NCBI GenBank assembly: GCA_900317555.1
Contig: ONHF01000006.1
Coordinates: 62,001-126,000 of the forward strand
Length of the DNA stretch: 64,000 nt
Direction of reading: 5' to 3'
Source: an uncultured Lachnospiraceae bacterium
GTDB taxonomy: Bacteria > Bacillota > Clostridia > Lachnospirales > Lachnospiraceae
In this document: positions 15,648-24,157 of the stretch, one piece after another
Layout of the letters: each line of letters starts with the position of its first letter
How positions within the stretch are numbered: position 1 is the first letter of the stretch
Notes under the pieces: generated by a model
The model's database searches: none
What the model saw: the letters and a program-made list of their open reading frames with translations, nothing else
What the model was told of the DNA's origin: nothing
Position numbers and translations under genes: made by a program

Positions 15648-16195
15648 TGGCGAAGATCCGCGCGGAATTCGATGAGAAGGAGGCGGATCTGCGGACATAT
15701 TCCCCGCTTGCGCTCGCGTTTCTGGGAGATGCCGTCTATTCGCTGATCGCAAGATCACTTGTTATCTCCAAGGGAAACCGACAGGCCGCGAAGCTCCATG
15801 AAGCTTCGAAGAAGTACTGCTGCGCGGCAGGACAGGCGGCGGTCGGCGACGCGATTGCGGGGCTTCTGTCGCCGGAGGAAGCAAGAATCTACAAACGCGG
15901 CAGAAACTCCAGCCCGTTTCATCACGCGAAGCATGCGAGCATGGAAGTCTATCTGAAAGCGACGGCACTGGAAACGCTTTGCGGTTATCTGTACCTTGCA
16001 GGCGAAGAGGAGCGGCTTCTGTATCTGATCAGAGAAGGCATACGCATCAGTCCGGCGTTTCCGGATGAAACAGGCGGAAGGAAAGAGAATGGAAAAGGAA
16101 CAATCGGAATTGAACAGACAGGAAATGCAGAAGGAAACCAGACAGGAAAAGAAGCAGGAGAAGAAACCGGCCGGCAGGAAACCGCAGGCGGCTGA
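15632..16195 (+). CDS. mrnC: Mini-ribonuclease III
   Basis: A small RNase III-type double-strand RNase lacking the dsRNA-binding domain, known to trim 23S rRNA precursors. The conserved helix is YSPLALAFLGDAVYSLI with catalytic Asp33, followed by KYCCAAGQAAV, GRNSSPFHHAKHASMEVYLKATALE and LETLCGYLYL, the second acidic site. ATG at 15632 overlaps cysS by 16 bases; an alternative ATG at 15647 overlaps the cysS stop (TGATG). The recognisable enzyme ends near residue 145. The last 40 or so residues are a low-complexity Gly/Glu/Thr/Gln tail encoded in a segment that also encodes the start of RlmB in another frame. Confidence 0.88.
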   Translation: MDKGLMAKIRAEFDEKEADLRTYSPLALAFLGDAVYSLIARSLVISKGNRQAAKLHEASKKYCCAAGQAAVGDAIAGLLSPEEARIYKRGRNSSPFHHAKHASMEVYLKATALETLCGYLYLAGEEERLLYLIREGIRISPAFPDETGGRKENGKGTIGIEQTGNAEGNQTGKEAGEETGRQETAGG

Positions 16196-17036
16196 TGAAA
16201 AGCGCCCGGACGCAAAGCCCCGCAGACGCAGGAACAGCGCTTCCGGGAAGGAAATTCCCGCAGAGACTTTCCGGCTGGACGAGGCAGCGGCCATTGCCGA
16301 CGGCGAGAGCAGGATCGAAGGCAGAAATGCGGTGACCGAGGCTTTTAAAAGCGGCAGAACGATAGACAGACTCTATGTGCTGGACGGCTGCCAGGACGGA
16401 CCGGTGCTGACCATCAAAAGGGAAGCCGCAAAGGCGGGCACGCCGATCCGCTATATCAGCAGGGAACGGCTGGACCAGCTCTCGGAAACCGGAAGGCATC
16501 AGGGTGTGATCGCGGTCTGCGCGGCATACAGCTACGCGTCCATGGACGATTTGTTTGCAAGAGCGCAGGCCAAGGACGAGGATCCGTTCTTTATCCTTCT
16601 GGATAATATCGTTGATCCGCACAATCTCGGCGCAATCATCCGTACAGCGAATGCCGTCGGCGCGCATGGCGTGATTATTCCGAAGGACCGCGCGGTCGGA
16701 CTGACCGCGACTGTCGCGAAGGCTTCTGCCGGAGCGCTGAACTACACGCCGGTCGTCAAGGTTACAAATATGGTGCAGACGATCGAGGCACTCAAGAAGA
16801 AAGGCCTCTGGTTCGTGTGCGCGGATATGGACGGGGAGCCGATGACAAGGCTGAATCTGACAGGGCCGATCGGTATGATTGTCGGCGCGGAAGGAAGCGG
16901 CGTCTCAAGACTTGTGAAGGAGCATTGCGATACGATCGCGTCCATTCCGCTTCGCGGTGAAATCAACTCGCTGAACGCGTCCGTAGCGGCGGGAGTGCTC
17001 GCCTACGAGATTCTGCGGCAGCGGCTTTCGATGTAG
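16089..17036 (+). CDS. rlmB: 23S rRNA 2'-O-methyltransferase RlmB (SPOUT family)
   Basis: Methylates a 23S rRNA ribose (G2251 in E. coli numbering) using SAM. From the ATG at 16089, with AAGGAAAGAG just upstream, it has 315 residues; the frame is also open to an ATG at 16065. The N-terminal 65 residues are a Lys/Arg/Glu/Gln-rich extension, probably RNA-binding or disordered. Then come the substrate-binding domain (IEGRNAVTEAFKSGR) and the knotted SPOUT domain with motif 1 NLGAIIRTANAVGAHG, motif 2 IGMIVGAEGSGVS and motif 3 IPLRGEINSLNASVAAG. The extension overlaps mrnC by 107 bases in a different frame. Confidence 0.92.
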   Translation: MEKEQSELNRQEMQKETRQEKKQEKKPAGRKPQAADEKRPDAKPRRRRNSASGKEIPAETFRLDEAAAIADGESRIEGRNAVTEAFKSGRTIDRLYVLDGCQDGPVLTIKREAAKAGTPIRYISRERLDQLSETGRHQGVIAVCAAYSYASMDDLFARAQAKDEDPFFILLDNIVDPHNLGAIIRTANAVGAHGVIIPKDRAVGLTATVAKASAGALNYTPVVKVTNMVQTIEALKKKGLWFVCADMDGEPMTRLNLTGPIGMIVGAEGSGVSRLVKEHCDTIASIPLRGEINSLNASVAAGVLAYEILRQRLSM

Positions 17037-17049
17037 AGACGGGAGTGTT

Positions 17050-17685
17050 TTGACGAAGGATGCACTGAAAAACAGCTCCGACGAGGAGCTGATCCGTATC
17101 AGCAGGAGCGGTGACGACGAGGATGCGGAACTTGCCGAGGAAGTGCTGATGCGGCGGTATAAAGGGGCCGTGGCAGCCGCGGCAAGAGGCAGATATCTCA
17201 ACGGAGGTGAAGGGGCGGATCTGATCCAGGAGGGGATGATCGGCCTCTTTGAGGCGTTCCGGAAATTTTCTCCGGATAAGGGGGCATCTTTCCGGACGTT
17301 CGCGCTCGCGTGCATTGAAAATCATCTGCGCTCCGCGCTTTCCGAAGACAATTCCGGGAATCAGCGCCTCATTTCCTTCGCGCAGCCGATGGATGCCGGG
17401 TGGAGGGAAGACAGGGATTCGAGCGAAAATCCGCTGCTGGAAATCGGCAGTTATGACTATCAGCCGGAAGAGCAGGCGCTCGGAAACGAAAACGCGCGGC
17501 TTTTAGACGAACAGTTCCTGCAGATCCTCAGCGAGAAAGAGCGGGAGGTCTACCGGCTGCTGACCGGCGGACATACGTATCAGGAAATTGCAAGGAAGCT
17601 GCATATATCGCCGAAATCCGCGGACAACGCGGTGCAGAGAGTGCGCGGGAAGATCCGGCGGTTTCTGCAAAACGAGGGAGAGTGA
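17050..17685 (+). CDS. sigH: RNA polymerase sigma factor, SigH-like
   Basis: A 211-residue sigma-70 family factor. Region 2 is clear (EEVLMRRYKGAVAAAARGRYL, then ADLIQEGMIGLFEAFRKFSPDKGASFRTFAL), and region 4 has the helix-turn-helix at ILSEKEREVYRLLTGGHTYQEIARKLHISPKSADNAVQRVRGKI. Length, the EGMIGL region and position after rlmB match SigH (Spo0H), the early stationary-phase and sporulation factor of Firmicutes. Start is TTG at 17050 after GGGAG; no ATG fits. The linker between regions 2 and 4 is unusually acidic and about 45 residues long. The assignment to SigH rather than another small sigma is inference from synteny. Confidence 0.82.
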   Translation: MTKDALKNSSDEELIRISRSGDDEDAELAEEVLMRRYKGAVAAAARGRYLNGGEGADLIQEGMIGLFEAFRKFSPDKGASFRTFALACIENHLRSALSEDNSGNQRLISFAQPMDAGWREDRDSSENPLLEIGSYDYQPEEQALGNENARLLDEQFLQILSEKEREVYRLLTGGHTYQEIARKLHISPKSADNAVQRVRGKIRRFLQNEGE

Positions 17686-17760
17686 ACAAAGGGCTGCCGG
17701 AAGAGGACCGGAACGGCCATCAGTATATCGTGCGCTATCGGGGGATGGCACGGGGGAATC

Positions 17761-18699
17761 ATGAGAGATACGTTTACGTTTTTATCCGCGGACGGCAGAA
17801 CGCAGATTCATGCGTTTACAGCTGCACCGGAACAGGGGGAAATCCGGGGAGTTCTGCAGATCACACATGGCATGGTGGAGTATATAGACCGCTATGAGCC
17901 ATTTGTGCGGTATCTTCTGGAAAACGGATTTGCAGTGGCCGGCATGGATCTTTTAGGACATGGCGCGTCGGTCCTCTCGAAAGAAGAATGGGGGTATTTC
18001 GCGCCGGAAGATCCGGGCAGCGTCCTTGTGGAAGATATGCAGAAGCTCAGGGCGCTTGCGCAGGAGAAATTTTCCGGCAAGCCGTACTTCATGTTCGGTC
18101 ACAGCATGGGCTCCTATCTGCTCCGGCGTTATCTTGCCTCTTATGGAGAAGGCTTAAGCGGCGCCATTATCTGCGGCACCGGCTATGTTGACGAGAAGAC
18201 AACGCGCCTTGGCCTTTTTATAGTCCACGTGATCGCGGCTTTCCGCGGCTGGCATTACAGAAGCCGTTTCATACAGAATCTCTCCTTTGGCAAGTCCTAT
18301 AAAGCGTTTGATCTGACCGGAAAAGAACCGGAGCGCAGCTGGCTTACGAAAGATACGGAAATTGTCCGCAGGTATTACAGCGATCCGAGGTGCACGTTCC
18401 GTTTTACATTAAACGGTTACCGGGGACTGATGGAAACGGTGCAGTTCGATTGCCGGCAGGAGAATGTCAACCGCATACCGTGGCAGCTTCCGGTGCTGAT
18501 TATTTCCGGAGCAGAGGATCCTGTCGGAGATTTGGGAGAAGGCGTCCGGAAAACAGCAGACATGTTCTCCAAAGCCGGTATCCCGGATCTTACCTGTATC
18601 CTGCAGTCCGGAGACCGGCATGAAATCCTGAATGAACTGGACAAAGAGAAGGTCTTTGCCTGCATTCTGGACTGGATGGAGAAACGGCTTATCATGTAA
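17761..18699 (+). CDS. Alpha/beta hydrolase (monoacylglycerol lipase / lysophospholipase-like)
   Basis: A 312-residue serine hydrolase of the S33/Hydrolase_4 family. The nucleophile elbow is GHSMG with Ser115; the oxyanion region is LQITHGMVEYIDRYEPFV; the acid is probably the Asp of ISGAEDPVGD and the histidine that of SGDRHEILNE. These match monoglyceride lipases and lysophospholipases; the natural substrate cannot be told. No signal peptide, so cytoplasmic. ATG at 17761 is preceded by ACGGGGGAATC. It may be read through from sigH 75 bp upstream, since no terminator separates them. Confidence 0.87.
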   Translation: MRDTFTFLSADGRTQIHAFTAAPEQGEIRGVLQITHGMVEYIDRYEPFVRYLLENGFAVAGMDLLGHGASVLSKEEWGYFAPEDPGSVLVEDMQKLRALAQEKFSGKPYFMFGHSMGSYLLRRYLASYGEGLSGAIICGTGYVDEKTTRLGLFIVHVIAAFRGWHYRSRFIQNLSFGKSYKAFDLTGKEPERSWLTKDTEIVRRYYSDPRCTFRFTLNGYRGLMETVQFDCRQENVNRIPWQLPVLIISGAEDPVGDLGEGVRKTADMFSKAGIPDLTCILQSGDRHEILNELDKEKVFACILDWMEKRLIM

Positions 18700-18749
18700 A
18701 ACAGATGGTACCGGTCGTTTCCTTCCGCTCTCTTTCATAGAAAATCATC

Positions 18750-18778
18750 TTGCATACTTGTTCTACATGTGTTATAAC
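18750..18778 (+). promoter_or_regulatory. Promoter of the dnaJ-like gene
   Basis: TTGCAT (18750-18755) and TATAAC (18773-18778), 17-bp spacer. The -10 lies in a 10-bp palindrome TGTTATAACA (18770-18779). The leader then forms AACCGCA (18823-18829) / TGCGGTT (18847-18853) followed by TTCC. No CIRCE element is seen. A 15-codon frame ([15 protein letters not shown]) starts about at the predicted first base, with no ribosome site. Confidence 0.6.
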
Positions 18779-18878
18779 AAACATATGAAAAATGACCTTT
18801 TGGAGCAGCATTGTCAAGTGAGAACCGCATGACTGCTTCTTTTCGGTGCGGTTTTCCGGGCGGCAGGAGGTGATTTCT

Positions 18879-19955
18879 ATGACTACGAAAAAAGATTATT
18901 ACGAAGTGCTGGGTGTTGCCAGAACGGCTACCCAGGCACAGATTAAATCAGCATACAGAAAGCTCGCGAAGAAATATCATCCGGATGTCAATCCCGGAAA
19001 TGAAGAGGCGAAGAAGAAATTCGAGGAAATCGGGGAAGCGTACAGCGTCCTTTCCGATCCGCAGAAGAGAAAACAGTACGATCAGTTCGGTTTTGACGGC
19101 TTTGACGCGGAAGGCGGCGGAGCAGGCTTTCAGGGCACGCATACCTATAAAAGCCCGGATGGCACAACGTACTATTACAGCAGCTCCGGTTCGCAGGGCA
19201 TGGGCGATATGTTCGGCGATTTGTTCTCGGATCTGTTCGGCAGACAGAAAGGCCATGGCGGCTTCCGGCAGAGCTTTACAGGCGGTTTCGGCGGAAATGG
19301 CTTCGGAGGCCCGCAGGGCTTTAACGGCAGCGGCTTCGGCGGCGGGCAGGGCTTTGACGGCTCGTATTCCGCCGGCGGCGCAGCGGTAAAAGGCACGGAT
19401 CTTCATACGGACGTCACGATCAGTTTTGACGAGGCAGTCCGCGGCTGCAAGCGGAAGATTTCTCTGCGCGAAGCGGACGGCAGCACGCATACGCTGGAAA
19501 TTTCGATACCCGCGGGTATCGATGAAGGTCAGTCTGTGCGCATCCGCGGCAAAGGGAATCCCGGCACAGGCACAGGCGCAGCCGGCGATCTTCTGATCCG
19601 CGTGCATGTGACTGCGAAAGAAGGTTTTGAGCGCAAGGGGCAGGATATCTATACGAGCGTCCGCGTTCCGTTCATGACGGCGGTACTTGGCGGGAATGCC
19701 CGCGTTCCTACGCTGGACGGCATTGTTGAAGTCACGGTGCCGGAAGGCATGCAGCCCGGCCGGAAGCTGCGTCTTCGCGGTAAGGGCATGCCCGCGGCCG
19801 GTGGCAAGAGCGCAGGCGACCTGTATGTGGAGATTCAGATCCGGGTTCCGCAGAATATTTCAGCGGAAGCCAGACAGAAGCTTATGGAGTTTGACCGGCT
19901 GACCGGCGGTGAAGGAGAAAGAGCAAGACGCTTCCACACATCAGAATCAGCTTAA
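18879..19955 (+). CDS. DnaJ-like chaperone without zinc finger (CbpA/type B)
   Basis: A J-domain co-chaperone that stimulates a DnaK ATPase; 358 residues. The start is ATG 18879 behind a near-perfect AGGAGGTGAT; the frame also opens at a GTG at 18846, which is less likely. The J domain (4-70) has HPD at 34-36 in [10 protein letters not shown] long Gly/Phe region follows (about 85-165) with repeated GGFGG-, GFNGSGFGG- and GFDG-type units. The two beta-barrel client domains follow ([24 protein letters not shown], then [23 protein letters not shown]). The CxxCxGxG zinc repeats of true DnaJ are absent, so this is the CbpA type. No dnaK or grpE is nearby. Confidence 0.9.
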   Translation: MTTKKDYYEVLGVARTATQAQIKSAYRKLAKKYHPDVNPGNEEAKKKFEEIGEAYSVLSDPQKRKQYDQFGFDGFDAEGGGAGFQGTHTYKSPDGTTYYYSSSGSQGMGDMFGDLFSDLFGRQKGHGGFRQSFTGGFGGNGFGGPQGFNGSGFGGGQGFDGSYSAGGAAVKGTDLHTDVTISFDEAVRGCKRKISLREADGSTHTLEISIPAGIDEGQSVRIRGKGNPGTGTGAAGDLLIRVHVTAKEGFERKGQDIYTSVRVPFMTAVLGGNARVPTLDGIVEVTVPEGMQPGRKLRLRGKGMPAAGGKSAGDLYVEIQIRVPQNISAEARQKLMEFDRLTGGEGERARRFHTSESA

Positions 19956-19961
19956 GGGATA

Positions 19962-20037
19962 CCGGCCGCCCCTTATAAGAGCGGCCGGAAGCTGCTGCCG
20001 GAGGAAACCGGATAACCCCGTAAAAGCGGGCGGCAGC
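19962..20037 (+). ncRNA. Structured leader of unknown class between the DnaJ-like gene and the MATE gene
   Basis: Two strong helices lie in the 98-bp gap. The first is CCGGCCGC (19962-19969) with GCGGCCGG (19981-19988). The second is GCTGCTGCC (19991-19999) with GGCGGCAGC (20029-20037), enclosing a 29-nt A-rich interior that can fold further (CCGG/CCGG, CCCG/GCGGG). Neither has a T-tract. The helices end 8 nt before the ribosome site AGGAGG, so a role in controlling MATE translation is possible. It matches no riboswitch class I can name. Confidence 0.4.
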
Positions 20038-20053
20038 GCGCCGCAGGAGGACA

Positions 20054-21370
20054 ATGGAGCAGAGAATTTCTATCAGGCATAAGTTTGCCGCCTATGTGTC
20101 CAAAGATATTTTCGGCATGATCGGTATCTCAGCCTATGTGCTGGCGGATACCTTTTTTATCGCGCTCGCGGAAGGCGCGGACGGCATCGCGGCACTTAAT
20201 CTGGTCCTGCCGGTATACGGCCTGATTTACGCGGTCGGAGCGGTGATCGGCGCAGGCGCGGCAACACGCTTTGCAATTGACCGGGTGAGAAGGAAAGAGT
20301 CCGAAGGTTATCTTAGCGAAGCCGTGGAATGGATTCTGATCGCTTCGGTTCCTTTCATTCTGATCGGTGCGTTTTTGCCGGAGAGGCTCCTGATCCTGCT
20401 TGGCGCGACGGGAAATGTCATTGCGGCGGGAACCGATTATTCAAGAATCTTCCTTTTGTTCACGCCGCTTTTCATGCTGAACTACGCGGCGACCTCTTTT
20501 ACAAGAAACGATGCGGACCCGACACTCAGCATGGCGGCGACGATCGCAAGCAGCCTGTTCAACATCGCGGGTGACTATGTTCTGATGTTTCCGCTGCATC
20601 TGGGGATGAGCGGTGCGGCACTTGCGACAGCACTGTCCCCGCTTCTTTCGATCTCCATCTGCATGGCGCATCTGAAAAAGCCCGGAAATACGCTCGTACT
20701 CCGAAAATGCGCGTTATCCGTGCGGCGGCTTCTTTCGTTCTGCCGTATCGGCGTTTCCGCCTTTGTCGCGGAGATTTCGGGGGGCTTCACGACGCTGATT
20801 TTTAATTTCCTGATTCTCGGCATCGCTGGCAATACCGGCGTAGCGGCTTACGGCGTTGTAGCCAACACCGCGATTGTTGCAAATTCGGTTTTTAACGGCA
20901 TTTCTCAGGGCGCGCAGCCGTTGCTATCTGACAGCTGCGCGCGGGGACAAAACAAAGAGACCGGCAGGATTCTGCGAATGGCTGTTCTGACTGCATTGTT
21001 TTTCGCAGTCGTGATCAGCGTTTTCATGCTTGCTGACGCGCCGGCAGTCAGCGGAGTATTCAACACAGAGGGTGATAGTGCGCTTTCAGCGATCGCGGTT
21101 CCGGGACTTCGTATATATTTCGCCGGGTATGTTTTCGCAGGCTTCAACATCGTCTGCATGGGGTATTTTGCAGCTACGGACAGAGGAAGAGAGGCTTTTA
21201 TCACATCAATTCTGCGCGGCTTTGTCATCATCAGCCTGATGGCTTACACACTTTCAAAAGTCCTTGGCATGAACGGAATCTGGCTCTCGTTTCCTGTCGC
21301 GGAAGCACTGTTATCTGCTATTATTATATTGATGATAAGGAGAAACCACAGGCAGCTGAAACGCAGATGA
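20054..21370 (+). CDS. MATE family efflux transporter
   Basis: A 438-residue multidrug-type exporter, probably driven by Na+ or H+. Roughly twelve hydrophobic segments are arranged in two homologous halves. Typical positions include the N-terminal YVLADTFFIALAEGADGIAALNLVLPVYGLIYAVG, GAGAATRFAI, FTRNDADPTLSMAATIASSLFNIAGDYVLMF (in outline) and in the second half VFNGISQGAQPLLSD. Charged residues cap it (RRNHRQLKRR). Strong GCAGGAGGAC ribosome site. The substrate is unknown. A structured RNA lies in the leader, and the next gene is 16 bp downstream. Confidence 0.9.
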   Translation: MEQRISIRHKFAAYVSKDIFGMIGISAYVLADTFFIALAEGADGIAALNLVLPVYGLIYAVGAVIGAGAATRFAIDRVRRKESEGYLSEAVEWILIASVPFILIGAFLPERLLILLGATGNVIAAGTDYSRIFLLFTPLFMLNYAATSFTRNDADPTLSMAATIASSLFNIAGDYVLMFPLHLGMSGAALATALSPLLSISICMAHLKKPGNTLVLRKCALSVRRLLSFCRIGVSAFVAEISGGFTTLIFNFLILGIAGNTGVAAYGVVANTAIVANSVFNGISQGAQPLLSDSCARGQNKETGRILRMAVLTALFFAVVISVFMLADAPAVSGVFNTEGDSALSAIAVPGLRIYFAGYVFAGFNIVCMGYFAATDRGREAFITSILRGFVIISLMAYTLSKVLGMNGIWLSFPVAEALLSAIIILMIRRNHRQLKRR

Positions 21371-21386
21371 ATCCGGGAGGCGCAGT

Positions 21387-23597
21387 ATGGTTATTATCTA
21401 TGAATCCCGCGGAACAGCGAGAGAATGGAAAATGATCCGGAAAGCCCTGAAAGAAGCCGGCATCCGTAAAGTTAAGACGAGTGTCTGGCTTGATGAAGTT
21501 ACGGGAGGACTTTTAAATGACCCGCGCGATTTCAAGGGACACGGAGCCCCGGATCGCAGGGTTTATACGATCCGTGTGGAAGCCTCCGATGAAGATATCG
21601 CGGCGGCTATCGTGCGCAGGGTCGCGCCGGACTACAAGCCGTACAAACGGCGCATGGATCCGGACGGTGCGGGGAGGCAGGAGGCATCTGCAAGGAAGAA
21701 AAAGAACCGCACTTATCTGATTTTTACGCTGATTCTGTTTCTGGCTGTGTGCGCTGCCAGCGTCGCGTATTTCGCAATGTACGGAAGATACGCGGCGTCA
21801 AAGGACAGTCTGCGCAAGTATCACTTCAAAACAAGCGAGATCGCAAACTTCGACGAAGTCGATGAGAAGTGTAAGGAAACACAGTACAAAGACTTCACGG
21901 ACGCGTTTCGAAACGGAACGGTAAAGCGTGTCTACGCGGAATTTTCCGGCAGCGAAGATGCGGATACAATGTACTATACCGTATCGGGGAAGAAAGTCCT
22001 GTATCTGACACAGAACCCGGATTCCGAAGGCTTTAAGGAAAAGCTTCTGAACGCGGGGGTTCTCGTATATCCGAAAGCAGATGTTTTTAATTTCGAGCAG
22101 GACAAGATCAATACCGCGCCGAAGAAAAAGAGCATGGTCAATACTGCTTCCATTATACTGGACATTGTCATGCTCGGCGGCCTTGCCGTTTTCATGATTC
22201 TGATCATGCGAAGTATTTCCGGCAAGACAGGCCTTCGCGGTGAGAGCGGGCGGCAGGACGATACGCCACAGGCTGCGAAAAAGACCTTCGATGACATCGG
22301 GGGTCTCCAGCCCTTGAAGGAGGATCTGCGGACGGTTGTGGATTTTTTAAGCGAGCCACGCAAGTACGAGGAGGCCGGCGCGGATCTGCCCAAAGGCATT
22401 CTTCTTGTGGGACCGCCCGGAACCGGCAAAACATTGATTGCGCAGGTTATGGCCAACGAGGCACATGTCGGCTTTATCTATGCGAACGCTTCCGATTTTG
22501 TCGAGAAATATGTCGGCGTCGGAGCGTCCAGAATCCGTGACATGTTCCGGAAGGCGAGGAAAAAGGCACCCTGCATTGTTTTTATCGATGAAGTGGATAC
22601 GCTCTGCGTCAAACGCGGAAACGACATGAATTCCGAGGACCGCAAGGCGCTTACCGCACTGCTTACCGAGATGGACGGCTTCCGCAAAGATGAAAACATT
22701 CTGGTGATCGGCGCGACCAACCGGATTGAGGATATCGATACGGCGGCGCTTCGTCCCGGCAGGTTTACAGACATTTATACGGTGCCGCTCCCCGAAACAA
22801 CGAAGGAGCGCATGGAAATCATCGATATCTACATGAAAGGCAAGAAATTTGCGGATGATTTCAGACGCCAGGATTTTGCGCGCGAGATGATGGGGCGAAG
22901 TCCCGCGGAAATCAAGGATATCCTGAATGAAGCGGCGATTATCAGTGTGCAGAAACGGCTTGGCAGTATTGACCGCGCCTGCGTCGAAGAAGCCGTGTAC
23001 AAACGGCTGATGCACGGACATCAAAGGGACAACGCGGAGACTGATCCGGACGATCTCCGGATGATCGCGTATCATGAGTCAGGACATGTACTGATCGCGC
23101 GGCTGACCGGAGCGAGAGTCAGCAAAGTGACGATAATTCCATCGACCAATGGTGCGGGCGGTGTCACTTTCATCGATCCGCCGCAGAGAAAGCTTTACAC
23201 CAAGAAAATGATGGAGAACGAAGTCATGCAGCTGTACGCGGGCAAAGTCTCCGAATATCTCGTCAGCGGCAGAGACTGGGACAAGACGACGCAGGGATGC
23301 TCGAACGATATTGAAAAGGCAACGTACATCCTCAAGGACATGGTTGATGCCTACGGCATGTCGGACAATGCTCTTGTGAATATGAATATTCTCAATCAGA
23401 AGACCGGTGAAAAATCCGCGGAATACATCGTAGAACTTTCCGCTAAGCTTCGGGATCAGACCGTGCGCCTGATGGAGTCGCACAAGGCGCAGCTCGACGC
23501 GCTCGCGCGGGAACTTTTAAAATCAGAAACGCTGTACGAGGAACAGATTGACAGCATTATTTTCACAAAGGAGAGCGCACCGGCCGGATTATCATAA
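21387..23597 (+). CDS. FtsH-like AAA+ membrane metalloprotease with extra N-terminal domain
   Basis: A membrane-bound ATP-dependent zinc protease, 736 residues. FtsH normally starts with a membrane segment; here about 105 cytoplasmic residues come first (start VIIYESRGTAREWKMIRKAL, later RVYTIRVEASDEDIAAAIV). TM1 is at about 109-130, the extracytoplasmic domain at about 131-250, TM2 at about 254-276. The AAA module has Walker A GPPGTGKT (342-349), pore loop YVGVGAS, Walker B CIVFIDEVDTL and the arginine-finger region RPGRF. The protease site is H563-E-S-G-H567, with the third zinc ligand expected in CSNDIEKAT. Sequence drift from housekeeping FtsH and its position suggest a second, specialised paralogue. 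GGGAGGCGC precedes the ATG. Confidence 0.88.
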   Translation: MVIIYESRGTAREWKMIRKALKEAGIRKVKTSVWLDEVTGGLLNDPRDFKGHGAPDRRVYTIRVEASDEDIAAAIVRRVAPDYKPYKRRMDPDGAGRQEASARKKKNRTYLIFTLILFLAVCAASVAYFAMYGRYAASKDSLRKYHFKTSEIANFDEVDEKCKETQYKDFTDAFRNGTVKRVYAEFSGSEDADTMYYTVSGKKVLYLTQNPDSEGFKEKLLNAGVLVYPKADVFNFEQDKINTAPKKKSMVNTASIILDIVMLGGLAVFMILIMRSISGKTGLRGESGRQDDTPQAAKKTFDDIGGLQPLKEDLRTVVDFLSEPRKYEEAGADLPKGILLVGPPGTGKTLIAQVMANEAHVGFIYANASDFVEKYVGVGASRIRDMFRKARKKAPCIVFIDEVDTLCVKRGNDMNSEDRKALTALLTEMDGFRKDENILVIGATNRIEDIDTAALRPGRFTDIYTVPLPETTKERMEIIDIYMKGKKFADDFRRQDFAREMMGRSPAEIKDILNEAAIISVQKRLGSIDRACVEEAVYKRLMHGHQRDNAETDPDDLRMIAYHESGHVLIARLTGARVSKVTIIPSTNGAGGVTFIDPPQRKLYTKKMMENEVMQLYAGKVSEYLVSGRDWDKTTQGCSNDIEKATYILKDMVDAYGMSDNALVNMNILNQKTGEKSAEYIVELSAKLRDQTVRLMESHKAQLDALARELLKSETLYEEQIDSIIFTKESAPAGLS

Positions 23598-23746
23598 ACA
23601 GACTTTAATAAAAACTAATGGCACAAGATGTGATTTTTGCTGTAGAATGGTGTCAGAAAGTAGAAATACAGTATCTGATGAGTCAGACAATTACGCGCGG
23701 ATCATCAGGACAGAAGCGAAGATCAGCTGGATTTACAGTGGAAAAC

Positions 23747-24082
23747 ATGACTTACCATGAATTAATCATTGAAGCAAGACGAATATTTGACAAGGCAGAC
23801 GCATCCTGCATCAGGGAGCATGTCGCCGTGCAGTTTGACGTTACAGGATACGCGGCCGGAACTTTCTATCTCGAAGTAAAGGACGGCGTAATTCATATTG
23901 AACCGTATCCGTACTATGATCATGATGCGAGAATTCTTGCATCGGCGGAGGCTATTCTGGATATGCTCGGCGGAAAGGCGAGACTGTGCGATGAGGTGCA
24001 GTACGGCCGTGCCAGAATCAGCGGGAATATCGGAAAGGTTACCAGACTGCATGATATCCGGCTGCGGGAGAGAGTGCGCTGA
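23747..24082 (+). CDS. SCP2 sterol-binding-domain protein
   Basis: A small protein of 111 residues from the ATG at 23747, resembling the SCP2 lipid-binding fold: VAVQFDVTGYAAGTFYLEVKDG, then IEPYPYYDHDARILASAEAILDMLGGK and a final RARISGNIGKVTRLHDI. Related stand-alone bacterial domains bind hydrophobic ligands, but a function is not established. The frame is open upstream to an ATG at 23618, adding 43 residues that look unlike a protein domain; neither start has a strong ribosome site, so the start is uncertain. It follows the FtsH-like gene by 149 bp and may be its companion or independent. Confidence 0.7.
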   Translation: MTYHELIIEARRIFDKADASCIREHVAVQFDVTGYAAGTFYLEVKDGVIHIEPYPYYDHDARILASAEAILDMLGGKARLCDEVQYGRARISGNIGKVTRLHDIRLRERVR

Positions 24083-24108
24083 TAAGGTTATAACAGGAAA
24101 TAAATGGT

Positions 24109-24152
24109 GAAAAAGGACCCGGACTCCTGTGAGAGCAGGAATCCGGGTCCTC
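24109..24152 (-). terminator. Terminator of tRNA-Thr (minus strand)
   Basis: AGGACCCGGA (24114-24123) pairs with TCCGGGTCCT (24142-24151), with an inner TCCTG/CAGGA helix. On the minus strand it runs into TTTTT, so it terminates the tRNA transcript; it may also stop reads from the plus-strand gene. Confidence 0.85.
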
Positions 24153-24157
24153 TGTTC

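Noticed and set aside
18846..18879. DnaJ-like protein starting at GTG 18846
   Set aside because: The ATG at 18879 follows a near-perfect AGGAGGTGAT, and the 11 extra residues overlap the leader hairpin.
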